DNA of 64,000 nt, taken from assembly GCF_003417535.1 (NCBI RefSeq), contig NZ_QVLS01000003.1, positions 62,001 through 126,000 of the forward strand, read 5' to 3'. Position 1 is the stretch's first letter, and each line of letters opens with the position of its first letter. Below, one piece after another: positions 28,706 through 37,174 of the stretch. The DNA is from Hydrogenophaga borbori (GTDB taxonomy: Bacteria > Pseudomonadota > Gammaproteobacteria > Burkholderiales > Burkholderiaceae_C). The notes beneath the pieces are model-generated. The model ran no database searches, was not told the origin of the DNA, and saw only the letters and a list, made by a program, of their open reading frames with translations. The translations under genes were made by a program, and so were the position numbers.

Positions 28706-29260
28706 ATGGTCATGCGCATCGCCCTGCCCGGTCAGGCCCGGGACACCGCCACCACCGAAGTGCCGCTGGAAATGCTCTCGGCCTGCCATGGCCGCGTGCA
28801 GGCGCAGTGCGAAACGCTGCGGCGCCTGTGCGGGCACCTGCCGCGCCACGGTGCGGACCGCAGCGCCGCGCAAGCGGCCGAGGCCGTTCTGCGCTACTTC
28901 CGCCAGGCCGCGCCGCACCACCACGCGGACGAGGAGGCCGACCTGTTTCCGGCGCTGCGCGACGCGGCGCACGGATCCGAGCGCGAGGCCGTGCTCCGGC
29001 TCACGCAGGCGCTGGCGCTGGAGCACCGCGCGCTCGAGGACCTGTGGCGGCGCCTGGAGGCCGGGCTGGAGGGCGTGCGCGGCGGCGACGGCGCGGCGCT
29101 GTCGCCGGCCGTGGCCGACGCGTTCATCGCCGCGTACGAGCGGCACATCGAGCGCGAGGAGGCCGAGCTGCTGCCGCTGGCCGAGCGGCTGCTCGATGGC
29201 GCCGCGCTCGCGCACATCGGCGCCGCCATGCGCGCGCGGCGCGGCATCGCCGCGCCCTGA
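28706..29260 (+). CDS. Hemerythrin-domain (HHE) protein
   Basis: Predicted diiron four-helix protein of 184 residues. The expected ligands are in order: His28 (ACHGR), the HHHADEE cluster at 71-77, His107 (EHRALED) and His147 with Glu151 (HIEREE). Such proteins bind O2 or NO, or act in iron-sulfur repair, as YtfE/RIC does. Transcribed divergently from the nar operon, it is likely tied to NO produced by nitrite reduction. The chosen ATG is the first after the intergenic region; an ATG two codons on is also possible. Exact chemistry unknown. Confidence 0.87.
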   Translation: MVMRIALPGQARDTATTEVPLEMLSACHGRVQAQCETLRRLCGHLPRHGADRSAAQAAEAVLRYFRQAAPHHHADEEADLFPALRDAAHGSEREAVLRLTQALALEHRALEDLWRRLEAGLEGVRGGDGAALSPAVADAFIAAYERHIEREEAELLPLAERLLDGAALAHIGAAMRARRGIAAP

Positions 29261-29266
29261 AGCGGT

Positions 29267-29959
29267 TCAGGCCAGCAGTCCGCGCTCGGTGGCGTACACC
29301 GCCGCGTGCACGCGGTTGCTCAGTTCGAGCTTGCGCAGGATGTGCTGCACATGGATCTTCACCGTGGTCTCGGCGATGTCGAGGGCGCGCGCGATGTGCT
29401 TGTTGCTGTCGCCGCGCGCGATCAGGCGCAGGATCTCGCGCTCGCGCGGTGAAAGGGAGTGGATGGGGTCGGACGGCGGCGGCTCTGGCGGCGCGGGCGC
29501 TGGCGCGCCCGCCTCGTCCGCCGCCGGCCCGCGCCGCAGCAGGCCCACCAGCTTGCCCATCATCTCGGGACTGATGACCGAGTCGCCCTCGAACACCCGC
29601 CGGATGGAGGCCGCGAGGTCGGCCGTGTCGATGGTCTTGAGCAGGTAGCCGTCGGCGCCCGCGCGCAGGCCGCGCGCAAGGTCGCTTTCGTTCTCGCTCA
29701 CGGTGAGCATGAGCACGCGCGCCTGCGGCGCGGCGGCCTTGAGCGCGGCGACCGCGTCGATGCCGGTGACGCCGGGCATGTGGTTGTCGAGCAGCACCAG
29801 GTCGGGCCGCAACCGGGCCGCCAGGCCCATCGCCGCGGTGGCGTCGCCGGCCTCGCCGACCACCGAAAAACCGGGTTCCTGCGCCAGCAGGGCCATGAGG
29901 CCGCGGCGGAACAGCTGGTGGTCATCGACCACGAGAAGGCGAATGACCGGCTCGTTCAT
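29267..29959 (-). CDS. narL: Nitrate/nitrite response regulator
   Basis: Response regulator of 230 residues: receiver domain (1-125, phosphorylation site Asp58 in LVLLDNHMPG) and a LuxR/NarL helix-turn-helix (about 160-225, with LSPREREILRLIARGDSNKHI). The linker is rich in Ala and Pro (APAPPEPPPSDP). The ATG overlaps the narX stop by 4 bases, so sensor and regulator are co-translated. Together with the adjacent nar operon this supports a NarL role in activating nitrate reduction when phosphorylated by NarX. Confidence 0.93.
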   Translation of the reverse strand: MNEPVIRLLVVDDHQLFRRGLMALLAQEPGFSVVGEAGDATAAMGLAARLRPDLVLLDNHMPGVTGIDAVAALKAAAPQARVLMLTVSENESDLARGLRAGADGYLLKTIDTADLAASIRRVFEGDSVISPEMMGKLVGLLRRGPAADEAGAPAPAPPEPPPSDPIHSLSPREREILRLIARGDSNKHIARALDIAETTVKIHVQHILRKLELSNRVHAAVYATERGLLA

Positions 29960-31863
29960 GGCGTGGCGGGCAGATCGGCGGCGGGAGCGGGCACGTCGAG
30001 CGACACCTCGGTTCCGCTGCCGGGGCGGGATTGGACCTCGACCCGCGCGCCGATGCGCTGGGCGCGCTCGCGCATGATGTGCAGGCCCACGTGGGTGTCG
30101 GCGTCGCGCGCGCCATCGGTCGCGAAGCCCTGTCCGTTGTCGCGCACGGTGAAGCGCCAGCGCGGCCCGCGCTGCACGCCCACCGACACCTCGCTCGCGC
30201 CAGCGTGCTTGCGCACGTTGGACAGCGCTTCCTGCACCACATGCAGCACCTGGAGCTGGGTGTCCGGCGGCAGGGCCACGCCATGGCCCTGCAGGTCCAG
30301 GCGCGCGTTCAGGCCGCTTTGCAGCTCGAACTTGCGCAGCGTGGTGCGCAGCGCGTCCTCGATGTCGCCGTCGGGCGTGCGGGTCCTGAAGTGCACCAGC
30401 AGTTCGCGCACGTCGTTGGTGCTCTCGCGCACACCGGCCTCGATCTCCTCGATGATGGCCGGCACCGCGGCCGCGTCGCCCCGTTGCACGGCCGCCTTGA
30501 GCAGCGCGACCTGGATCTTCAGGAAGGACAGCGCCTGCGCGATGGAGTCGTGCAGTTCGCGCGCGAGCAGGCCGCGCTCCTCGCTCACCGCCGATTCGCG
30601 CAGCAGGGCCTGCACGCGCAGGTTCTCGGCCGCATTGGCCAGGTGGCCCGCCAGCGCGTCGTACAGGCCGCGGTCGTCCTCGCCCAGCAGGGCTTCATGG
30701 CGGTAGAACAGGTTCACCTCGCCCAGCAGGTATTCCTGGTGGCGGATGGGCACGCCGATCAGGCAGACGTAGCCCTCCTGCGCGCAACCGCCCAGGCGCC
30801 GGTCCGCGGCGGTGGCGATGGGGATGACGCGCGTGCGCGCCGTGGCGGCGGGCTGGCCGCAGGCGCACTCGCCGGCCTCCAGGCAGCGCTCGTCTTCCAC
30901 CAGCTGCTGGGGCAGGCAGTCGCTGGCGAGCATGAAGTAGCGCCGCGAGCCCTCGTCGCTCCAGCGGATGGCCACCGCGTCGGCGCCGCTCACGGCGCGC
31001 AGCTTGCGCGCGAAGCCACGCGCCAGTTCATCGAGCGTGCGCGCGTTGACGATGAGCGAACTCACTTCGTACAGCGCCGCCAGGCGCGCGCGCTTGGCCT
31101 CCAGGTCGCGCGTCTTGGCCTGCACCTGCCGCTCCAGGCCGTGGTACAGCCCCTGCAGGGTCTGCGCCATGTGGTTGAAGCCGGCCGCCAGCTCGGCGAA
31201 CTCCTGGTGCGACTCCACCTCCACGCGCGCGGTGAAGTCGCCCGCCTCGATCTGGCGCAGGCCGGCCCGCAGCCGCTTGAGGGGGTGGATCACGAACAGC
31301 TGGCCCACATAGAGCGAGACCACGGCCGCGGCCACCGCCATGGCCATCATGACGAACTGGAACAGGTTGAGCACGGCCGTGTAGCGCGCCATGGTGGACT
31401 CCATGGCGCGCACCAGGGCGTCGATGCGTTCGACCAGGCCGTCGATGCGCGCCGTGAGCGCCGCGGCCTCGCGCCCGGCGTCGCCGGGGGTCATCCACAG
31501 CGGCCGCATGGCCTCCCATCGTCCCTGGATATCGGCGAAGTGCCCGCGGCTGGCTTCGCTCCAGGGCACGGCCAGGGGGCGCTGCGGGTCGCCCCGGTCG
31601 AGCAGGGCCAGCGTGCGGTCGACCTCGGCCACGAGCAAGGGCACCTGGGCGGGGTCGCGTCCGCCCTGCCAGGCGCTGGCCAGGCGCCAGGCCTGCATGC
31701 GCAGGCGACCGGCCTCGTTGACCGCGGCCGCGCCGCCTTCGATCTGGCGCGTGACCCACATCGTCAGGCCGATGGACAACAGCGCCAGCAGCAGCAGCGC
31801 CAGGCCGATGAGCACGAACTTGGTGGAGAGCTGGCGCGGCCAGGCTCGGGCGACGGAAGGCAT
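29956..31863 (-). CDS. narX: Nitrate/nitrite sensor histidine kinase
   Basis: Membrane sensor of 635 residues. Membrane helix 1 (about 15-37) is followed by a periplasmic helical domain with the nitrate-binding P-box NEAGRLRMQAWRLASAW, then helix 2 (about 167-190), a HAMP domain, a Cys-containing central module (GECACGQ, LGGCAQEGYVC), the phosphoacceptor His438 in ARELHDSIAQAL (HPK_7 type) and an ATPase domain with the N-box HVVQEALSNVRKHA and DNGQGF. The start MPSVARAWPRQL precedes helix 1; the frame is open far upstream but unconvincing there. It overlaps narL by 4 bases. Confidence 0.94.
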   Translation of the reverse strand: MPSVARAWPRQLSTKFVLIGLALLLLALLSIGLTMWVTRQIEGGAAAVNEAGRLRMQAWRLASAWQGGRDPAQVPLLVAEVDRTLALLDRGDPQRPLAVPWSEASRGHFADIQGRWEAMRPLWMTPGDAGREAAALTARIDGLVERIDALVRAMESTMARYTAVLNLFQFVMMAMAVAAAVVSLYVGQLFVIHPLKRLRAGLRQIEAGDFTARVEVESHQEFAELAAGFNHMAQTLQGLYHGLERQVQAKTRDLEAKRARLAALYEVSSLIVNARTLDELARGFARKLRAVSGADAVAIRWSDEGSRRYFMLASDCLPQQLVEDERCLEAGECACGQPAATARTRVIPIATAADRRLGGCAQEGYVCLIGVPIRHQEYLLGEVNLFYRHEALLGEDDRGLYDALAGHLANAAENLRVQALLRESAVSEERGLLARELHDSIAQALSFLKIQVALLKAAVQRGDAAAVPAIIEEIEAGVRESTNDVRELLVHFRTRTPDGDIEDALRTTLRKFELQSGLNARLDLQGHGVALPPDTQLQVLHVVQEALSNVRKHAGASEVSVGVQRGPRWRFTVRDNGQGFATDGARDADTHVGLHIMRERAQRIGARVEVQSRPGSGTEVSLDVPAPAADLPATP

Positions 31864-32079
31864 GGTGACAGCAAAGGGTGCGTCGGCATTGTCGGCCCGG
31901 CCCCGCGCGCTGTCCACGCGCCGCCGCAGGGGGCGTGAATGGGCCATCGTTCTTCCGGAGGATGGCGGGCGCCGGGCACCTTCCACGGGAGGATGGTGGG
32001 ACGCACCCGTCGGCGGCACAGTGTCCTGGTCGGCCGGCCCGCGCGGCCGGCCCTTTCCCTGTCTTGACCGCGCCCCGCC
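31864..32079. promoter_or_regulatory. narX-nnrS divergent region
   Basis: A gap of 216 bases between divergent genes. A strong GC hairpin, GGCCGGCC (32032-32039) with GGCCGGCC (32045-32052), followed by CTTTCC, sits 28 bases before nnrS and could be a leader attenuator. No clear FNR, NarL or NsrR site is evident. Nothing that looks like a small protein gene is present. Confidence 0.35.
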
Positions 32080-33384
32080 ATGGCACACGCTCCCCGCCCC
32101 ATCCCCCTGGCCGCCGCCCGGCCGGCACCGCTCGAACCGGCCGCCCTGCGCTGGCGCCCCGCCCACCTGATGCGGGCGCCGCACCGGCTGGCCTTCGCCG
32201 GCGCCACCACGGTGCTGGTGCTGGGCTCGCTGTGGTGGCTGTGGGTGCAGTGCGCCCGGCTCGGCTGGCTGCCGGCGGGGCCGCTGGCGGTGTCGCCCAG
32301 CCTGGGGCATGGCGTGCTCATGGTGCACGGCTTCATGCCGCTGTTCTTCACCGGCTTCCTGTTCACGGCTGGCCCCAAGTGGCTGGGCGTGGACGGACCC
32401 GAAGCGCGCGCCGTGCTGCCTGCGGTGGCGTTGCAGGCCCTGGCCTGGCCATTGTGGCTGTCCGGCGTCCACCTGTCGGCCCGGCTGGCGGTGCTGGCCT
32501 TGCTGCTGGCCGCCGCCGGGCAGGCGCTGGCTGGCGCGCGTTTCCTCGGGCTGCTGCGCGCCAGCGACGCCGACGACACCGTGCACGCCCGGCTGGTCGG
32601 ACTGGGCTGGGCCGTGGGGGCGCTCTCTCTGCTGGGCCTGGCCTGGGGTGTGGGGCGCGACGATCCCGAGTCCGCGCGGCGTTGGCTGCACACCGGGCTG
32701 TGGGGCTTCGTGGCGCTGGTTTACGTGACGGTCGTGCACCGCATGGTGCCCTTCTTCACCTCCAGCGCCCTGCCGCTGGTGCGGCTGTGGCGGCCGATGT
32801 GGGTGCTGTATGTCCTGGTGGCCACCGTGGCGCTCAAGACCCTGGGGCCCTGGCTCACCTGGGCGGGCCTGGACGCCAGCGGCTGGGGCGCCTTCGAGGG
32901 CTTCGCGCTGCTGGTGGCCGGCTTCGTGCTGCTGTGGCTGGCCTTCGTGTGGGGCCTGGCGCAAAGCCTGGCGATCCGGCTGCTGGCGATGCTCCACCTG
33001 GGCTTCGTCTGGCTGGGCCTGGGACTGTCGATCGACGGCCTCGGACAAATCTGGGCGTGGATCGGCGGCGCGCCCGTGACGCCGCTGGCGGCGCTGCACG
33101 CCACCACCATGGGGTTCCTGGGCTCGCTCATGCTGGCCATGGTCACGCGGGTGGCCTGTGGCCACGGCGGCCGCGCGCTGGTGGCCGATCGCCTGTCGTG
33201 GTCGGCTTTCCTGCTGCTGCAGCTGGCGACACTGCTGCGCATCGCCGCGGCGCTGGCGCCTCCGGCCTGGGTGGGCGGCCTGACCGCCGCCACCGCCGGG
33301 CTGTGGCTGCTGGCGATCGGGCCCTGGGGACTGCGGCTGCTGCGCTGGTACGGGCAGCCCCGACCGGACGGGCGCCCGGGCTGA
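32080..33384 (+). CDS. nnrS: NnrS-family membrane protein
   Basis: Polytopic membrane protein of 434 residues with about 12 helices. NnrS hallmarks are present: the N-terminal PHRLAFAGATTVLVLGS helix, GHGVLMVHGFMPLFFTGFLF with His residues, VTVVHRMVPFFTSSALP, and ATTMGFLGSLMLAMVTRV near the end. NnrS is a heme- and copper-containing protein that protects against NO-derived stress in denitrifiers. Its position beside narXL and the hemerythrin gene fits that role. There is no nor or nir gene in the window. Confidence 0.93.
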   Translation: MAHAPRPIPLAAARPAPLEPAALRWRPAHLMRAPHRLAFAGATTVLVLGSLWWLWVQCARLGWLPAGPLAVSPSLGHGVLMVHGFMPLFFTGFLFTAGPKWLGVDGPEARAVLPAVALQALAWPLWLSGVHLSARLAVLALLLAAAGQALAGARFLGLLRASDADDTVHARLVGLGWAVGALSLLGLAWGVGRDDPESARRWLHTGLWGFVALVYVTVVHRMVPFFTSSALPLVRLWRPMWVLYVLVATVALKTLGPWLTWAGLDASGWGAFEGFALLVAGFVLLWLAFVWGLAQSLAIRLLAMLHLGFVWLGLGLSIDGLGQIWAWIGGAPVTPLAALHATTMGFLGSLMLAMVTRVACGHGGRALVADRLSWSAFLLLQLATLLRIAAALAPPAWVGGLTAATAGLWLLAIGPWGLRLLRWYGQPRPDGRPG

Positions 33385-33529
33385 GCCCGCCCGCACGGGG
33401 CCCCCGCCGTGGCAACATTGACGGACGGCATGGCCCGATCGCTCAAGAACGCCGGCCAGCCGCCGAAAACCCGACAGGGCACGCGCCTGGCGCAGGCCCG
33501 GACCTTTCCGATCGCCCCTGGAGCGCGCC

Positions 33530-34267
33530 ATGACGCCATCCTCGCTGAACCCGGTGCCCCGGCGCCACAAGATCCTCATCGTCGACGACGACCCGGGCAT
33601 GGTGCACCTGCTGGCGCGCACCCTGCTCGACATCGCGCAGCTGCATTTCGCGGTGCGCGGCGACGACGCCCTGACCAAGCTGGCCCAGCACCAGCCCGAC
33701 CTGCTGGTCATCGACGCCGAACTGCCCGACCTCAATGGCTACGAGGTGATAGCCCGCATGCGCGAGAAGCCGGCGCTGGCCCACACCAAGGTGGTGATGG
33801 TGACCTCGCACAACACCTCCTCGTACCGCCAGCGCGCGTTCGAGGCCGGGGTGCTCGACTTCTTCACCAAGCCCATCGACCGCGACCTGATCCGCCTGCG
33901 GCTGGAGCAGATCCTCAACGGCGAGGCCATGGAGTACATCGAGCTCGACGAGCGCCCGCTGCCGATGCGCAAGGCCGCCGCGAGCGCCCCGGCACCCGCG
34001 GCCGCGCCGGCCCGGGCCCCGGCGCCCGCACCCGCTCCCGCCCCCGCCCCCACGGCCACTCCTGTGGCCGCCGCGGCCGCGGTCGACGTGAACGCCATCA
34101 CCTCCGAGCTGTTCGAGCGCATCTCGGCCATCCTGCTGCAGGCCGAGACGCTGCGCGAGCGCGTGCCCGCCGGCGCGAGCGCGGCCGAGCTCTACCCCGT
34201 GCAACGCATCCAGGAAGAGTGCGCCGAGGTGATCCAGCTGCTGGTCACCATCAGCGGCGAGGACTGA
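33530..34267 (+). CDS. Receiver-domain protein with Ala/Pro-rich linker
   Basis: Protein of 245 residues. The receiver domain covers 13-135, with acidic pocket Asp19-Asp21, phosphorylation site Asp62 (LLVIDAELPDLNGYE), Thr92/Ser93 and Lys114 (FFTKPID). An Ala-Pro linker follows (about 149-180, mostly alternating A and P). The helical tail of about 65 residues (DVNAITSELFERISAILLQAETLRER) is not a known DNA-binding output. There is no histidine kinase next to it. The 145-base gap before it shows no obvious promoter. Its role is unknown; a signalling adaptor working by protein contact is plausible. Confidence 0.85.
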   Translation: MTPSSLNPVPRRHKILIVDDDPGMVHLLARTLLDIAQLHFAVRGDDALTKLAQHQPDLLVIDAELPDLNGYEVIARMREKPALAHTKVVMVTSHNTSSYRQRAFEAGVLDFFTKPIDRDLIRLRLEQILNGEAMEYIELDERPLPMRKAAASAPAPAAAPARAPAPAPAPAPAPTATPVAAAAAVDVNAITSELFERISAILLQAETLRERVPAGASAAELYPVQRIQEECAEVIQLLVTISGED

Positions 34268-34276
34268 GCCCCGCGC

Positions 34277-35503
34277 TCAGGCCTTCAGCGAAAACCCCGC
34301 GATCCGCTTGTAGTTTTCGGAGATCTCGCGCAACGCGTCCTGGCTGATCAGGTCGTCGATGCGTGTGAAGGGCTGGCCGCCGCTGAGCTCGTCGGCCTTC
34401 ATGATGATGAAGTCCGGCGGCAGCGTGCGGTTGGTCTCCACCACCTGGGCCGTCGCCGGCCGGCGCGCCGCCTCGTAGCGGCGCAGCGCGGCCTCGGGGT
34501 CCGCCGGTGTGGCGGCGAGCTCGTCGGCCAGGGTGCGCGCGTCGATCAGCGCCTGGGCCGAGCCGTTGGAGCCGCGCGGGTACATGGGGTGGGCGGCGTC
34601 GCCCATCAGCGTCACGCGGCCCTCGCCCCAATGCGGCAGGGCGTCCTTGTCGACCATGGGGTACTCGAACACCTGTTGCGCGCCCTGGATGAGCGCGGGC
34701 ACGTCGAGCCAGTCGTAGCGCCAGGCCTCGAAGATCGGCAGGAAGTCCTGCATCCGACCGGGCTTGTTCCAGTCGTTCATGGGCGCGCGCGGGTCGCGGA
34801 TCTCGGCCACCCAGTTGATGAGCTGGTTTCCCTGGCCGTCCACGTTGTCGACGATAGGGTAGATCACCATCTTGCCGGTGTCGATGCTGCCGATGCGCAG
34901 GTAGCTCTTGCCATCCAGGATGGGCTTGTGCACCGTGACGCCGCGCCAGGTGTTGATGCCGGCGTAGCAGACCTGGTCCTGAGGATGGAAGTGGCGGCGG
35001 ACCACCGAGTTCACGCCGTCGCAGGCGACCACCACGTCGGCACGCTCGACCGCGCCGTTCTCGAAGCGCAGCGTGGCGCCCCCCGCGTCGGGCTCGATCG
35101 CCACGCAGCGGTGGCCGGTGTGCAGGCGCTGCGCGCCCAGCCGCTGAACCGCGGCGCGCCAGAGCGCGCCATGCAGCTTGCCCCGGTGAATGCCCAGTTC
35201 GGGCAGCGGGTAGCCCGCGTGGCGGCCGCGCGGTTCGCTGTACACATACTGGCCCCAGCGGTTGAAGAACACGCTCTCGCGGTTCTCGATCGCCATGGCT
35301 TGCAGCTCGGCGGTCAGGCCCAGGGCGTCGAGTTCGCGCATGGCGTGCGGCAGCAGCGTGATGCCCACGCCCAACTCCTTCACCTCGGCCACGCCCTCGT
35401 ACACCTCGCAGGCCAGCCCGCGCTGCTTCAGGCCCAGCGCGAACGCCAGGCCGGCGATGCCGCCGCCCACCACCGCGATCTTCATCGTGTCGCCTGCATT
35501 CAT
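34277..35503 (-). CDS. PhzS-like FAD-dependent aromatic monooxygenase
   Basis: Flavin monooxygenase of 408 residues. The FAD motif GGGIAG is near the N-terminus, and the second FAD region contains GDAAHPMYPRGSNGSAQALID. Several blocks (GVGITLLPHA, IHRGKLHGAL, YPMVDKDALPHWGEGRVTLMGDA) closely resemble PhzS, which hydroxylates a phenazine; related enzymes act on hydroxybenzoate and pyridine carboxylates. The ATG at 35503 was chosen because GGAGG lies 8 bases before it; ATG at 35485 is the alternative. It follows a Bug receptor gene controlled by a divergent MarR, so it probably acts on an imported aromatic acid. Confidence 0.9.
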   Translation of the reverse strand: MNAGDTMKIAVVGGGIAGLAFALGLKQRGLACEVYEGVAEVKELGVGITLLPHAMRELDALGLTAELQAMAIENRESVFFNRWGQYVYSEPRGRHAGYPLPELGIHRGKLHGALWRAAVQRLGAQRLHTGHRCVAIEPDAGGATLRFENGAVERADVVVACDGVNSVVRRHFHPQDQVCYAGINTWRGVTVHKPILDGKSYLRIGSIDTGKMVIYPIVDNVDGQGNQLINWVAEIRDPRAPMNDWNKPGRMQDFLPIFEAWRYDWLDVPALIQGAQQVFEYPMVDKDALPHWGEGRVTLMGDAAHPMYPRGSNGSAQALIDARTLADELAATPADPEAALRRYEAARRPATAQVVETNRTLPPDFIIMKADELSGGQPFTRIDDLISQDALREISENYKRIAGFSLKA

Positions 35504-35564
35504 TGAACAAGCCTCCGCGCGGCGCACCGCGTCGCTGCGCGCCTGGGGAACGGCCTCGTGGCGC

Positions 35565-36533
35565 TCATTCGGCCTTGATGCCCTGCGCCTTGATCAGCGC
35601 GGCCCAGCGGTCCGCGTCCCGGGCCACCAGCTTCGCGAAGCCGTCGGGCGTGTCGCTCGCCGGGTCCATGCCCTGCCCTTCGAAGGCCTTCTTCACGTCC
35701 TCGGCGCGCAGGATGTCGTTGATCTCGCGGTTGAGCGCGGCCACCTGCGCGGCGGGCATGCCCTTGGGCGCAAAGATGCCGTACCACATGTCCACGTTCA
35801 CCTCGCCGGCCCTGGCCTCGCTCAGCGTGGGCAGGTCGGGCAGCAGCGGGTGGCGCTTGTCGCTGCCGATGCCCAGGGCCACCAGGCGGCCGCTGCGCAC
35901 CTGCGGCAGCGCCACGTGGATGGGCAGGAACATGGCGTCCACCTGTCCGCCGATCATGTCGGTGACCGCCGGGCCCGTGCCGCGGTAGGGGATGTGCGTG
36001 AGGAAGACCTTGGCGGTGTTCTTGAACAGCTCCATCGACAGGTGGTGCGGCGTGCCCACGCCCGGCGAGGCGTAGTTCAGCTTGCCCGGCGCCTTCTTCG
36101 CGGCGGCGATCAGATCGGCCGCCGTCTTGAAGCCCGAGCGCGGGTGCGTCACCAGGATGAGCTGGCCCCAGCTCGTCAGGCTCACCGGCTGCAGGTCGCG
36201 CACGGGGTCGAAAGGCATCTGCGGGTACAGGCTGCGGTTCATCACGAGCGTGTTCACGCTGACCAGCAGGGTGCTGCCGTCGGGCGCGGCGCGCACCACG
36301 GCCTCGGTGCCGATGTTGCCGGAGGCGCCCGCGCGGTTCTCCACCACCACCGGCCGCTTGAGGCGCTCGGACAGCTTCGGACCCACGGTGCGGGCGATGA
36401 GGTCGATGCCGGTGCCAGGGGTGAAGGGCACGATCAGGCGCAGCGGGCCTTCCTGCGCGGCGCTCAGGCCCACCGTGGCCAGCAGCGCGGCGGCGACGAG
36501 GCCGCGGCGCAGGAACGAGACATCGACAACCAT
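35565..36533 (-). CDS. Bug/TctC-family tripartite tricarboxylate receptor
   Basis: Periplasmic receptor of 322 residues with a Sec signal (FLRRGLVAAALLATVGLSAA, cleaved near AAQ). Family features are LRLIVPFTPGTGIDLIARTVG and GKLNYASPGVGTPHHLSMELF. It is orphaned from TctAB. It is the first gene of a two-gene leftward operon with the monooxygenase, 61 bases apart. The divergent marR gene and the TAGCATGCTA palindrome in between indicate MarR control. The ligand is presumably the monooxygenase substrate, an aromatic or heteroaromatic acid, by inference. Confidence 0.92.
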   Translation of the reverse strand: MVVDVSFLRRGLVAAALLATVGLSAAQEGPLRLIVPFTPGTGIDLIARTVGPKLSERLKRPVVVENRAGASGNIGTEAVVRAAPDGSTLLVSVNTLVMNRSLYPQMPFDPVRDLQPVSLTSWGQLILVTHPRSGFKTAADLIAAAKKAPGKLNYASPGVGTPHHLSMELFKNTAKVFLTHIPYRGTGPAVTDMIGGQVDAMFLPIHVALPQVRSGRLVALGIGSDKRHPLLPDLPTLSEARAGEVNVDMWYGIFAPKGMPAAQVAALNREINDILRAEDVKKAFEGQGMDPASDTPDGFAKLVARDADRWAALIKAQGIKAE

Positions 36534-36550
36534 GGCAGGCCTCCTATCGT

Positions 36551-36560
36551 TAGCATGCTA
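36551..36560. promoter_or_regulatory. Palindromic MarR operator candidate
   Basis: TAGCATGCTA is a perfect 10-base palindrome in the 89-base gap between the Bug receptor gene (start 36533) and the divergent marR (start 36623). MarR proteins bind short palindromes of this kind, often overlapping both divergent promoters. The site is 18 bases from the Bug start codon, so it would block that gene or its own promoter when occupied. Confidence 0.6.
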
Positions 36561-36622
36561 TTGATGTTGGCGGAAGTTCGTCCCCCGCACATCCGTAGAA
36601 TCCCGCTCGCCCGACGAACATC

Positions 36623-37138
36623 ATGACCCTGACCGATCTCTACCAGCGCCCAGGTTTCCTGCTGCGCCGCACCCACCAGATATCGGCGGCGGTGTTCGAG
36701 AACGCCTGTGCCAGCGTGGGGCTGACGCCGGCGCAGTACGGCGTGCTCACCGTGGTGGCGGCCGAACCCGGGCTGGACCAGACGCGGCTGTCGCGCGCCT
36801 TGGCCTTCGACAAGGTGACCGTCATGCGCGTGCTCAAGGGCCTCGAGGAGCGCGGTCTGGTGAGGCGCGAGCGCTCGTCCGTGAGCCGGCGCCAGATGAC
36901 GGTGAGCCTGACCGCCGACGGCGAGGCGCTGCTGGCCGCCGCGCGCGAGCCGGCCGAGCGCGCCTACCAGCGCCTGCTGTCACCGCTCACGCCGGCGCAG
37001 CGCCGCCAGTTGATCGAACTGCTGCAAACCCTGACCGAAGGCCTGGCGGACGAGGCGCGCGCACCCTTCGTGCCGCTGGAGGCCAGCGCCCCCGCGGCCG
37101 GCGAACCCCGGGCGCGCACACGCAACACCCCCACCTGA
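36623..37138 (+). CDS. MarR-family transcriptional regulator
   Basis: Regulator of 171 residues with the MarR winged-helix fold (about 25-145): LTPAQYGVLTVVAAEPGLDQ helix, recognition segment DKVTVMRVLKGLEERGLVRR and wing SSVSRRQMTVSLTADG. The C-terminal tail (APAAGEPRARTRNTPT) is probably disordered. Divergent from the Bug-monooxygenase operon, it is the likely repressor of that operon, released by an aromatic ligand. The convergent DEAD-box gene ends 36 bases away. Confidence 0.92.
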   Translation: MTLTDLYQRPGFLLRRTHQISAAVFENACASVGLTPAQYGVLTVVAAEPGLDQTRLSRALAFDKVTVMRVLKGLEERGLVRRERSSVSRRQMTVSLTADGEALLAAAREPAERAYQRLLSPLTPAQRRQLIELLQTLTEGLADEARAPFVPLEASAPAAGEPRARTRNTPT

Positions 37139-37140
37139 GG

Positions 37141-37166
37141 GGTCCGCGGCCCAGGGGCCTGGGACC
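37141..37166. terminator. Hairpin between convergent marR and DEAD-box genes
   Basis: The GC-rich dyad CCCAG (37150-37154) with CTGGG (37159-37163), extended by GGTCC / GGACC outer pairing, lies between the two stop codons. There is no T-run on either side, so its use as a terminator is uncertain. Confidence 0.35.
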
Positions 37167-37174
37167 CGGGAAGC

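Noticed and set aside
30031..31938. Open frame of 635 codons opposite narX
   Set aside because: Antisense to a clear sensor kinase, with no motif of its own.
34000..34070. Short tandem CCCGCACC-type repeat, considered as a CRISPR or VNTR
   Set aside because: It encodes the Ala-Pro linker of the receiver protein; units are irregular and there are no spacers.
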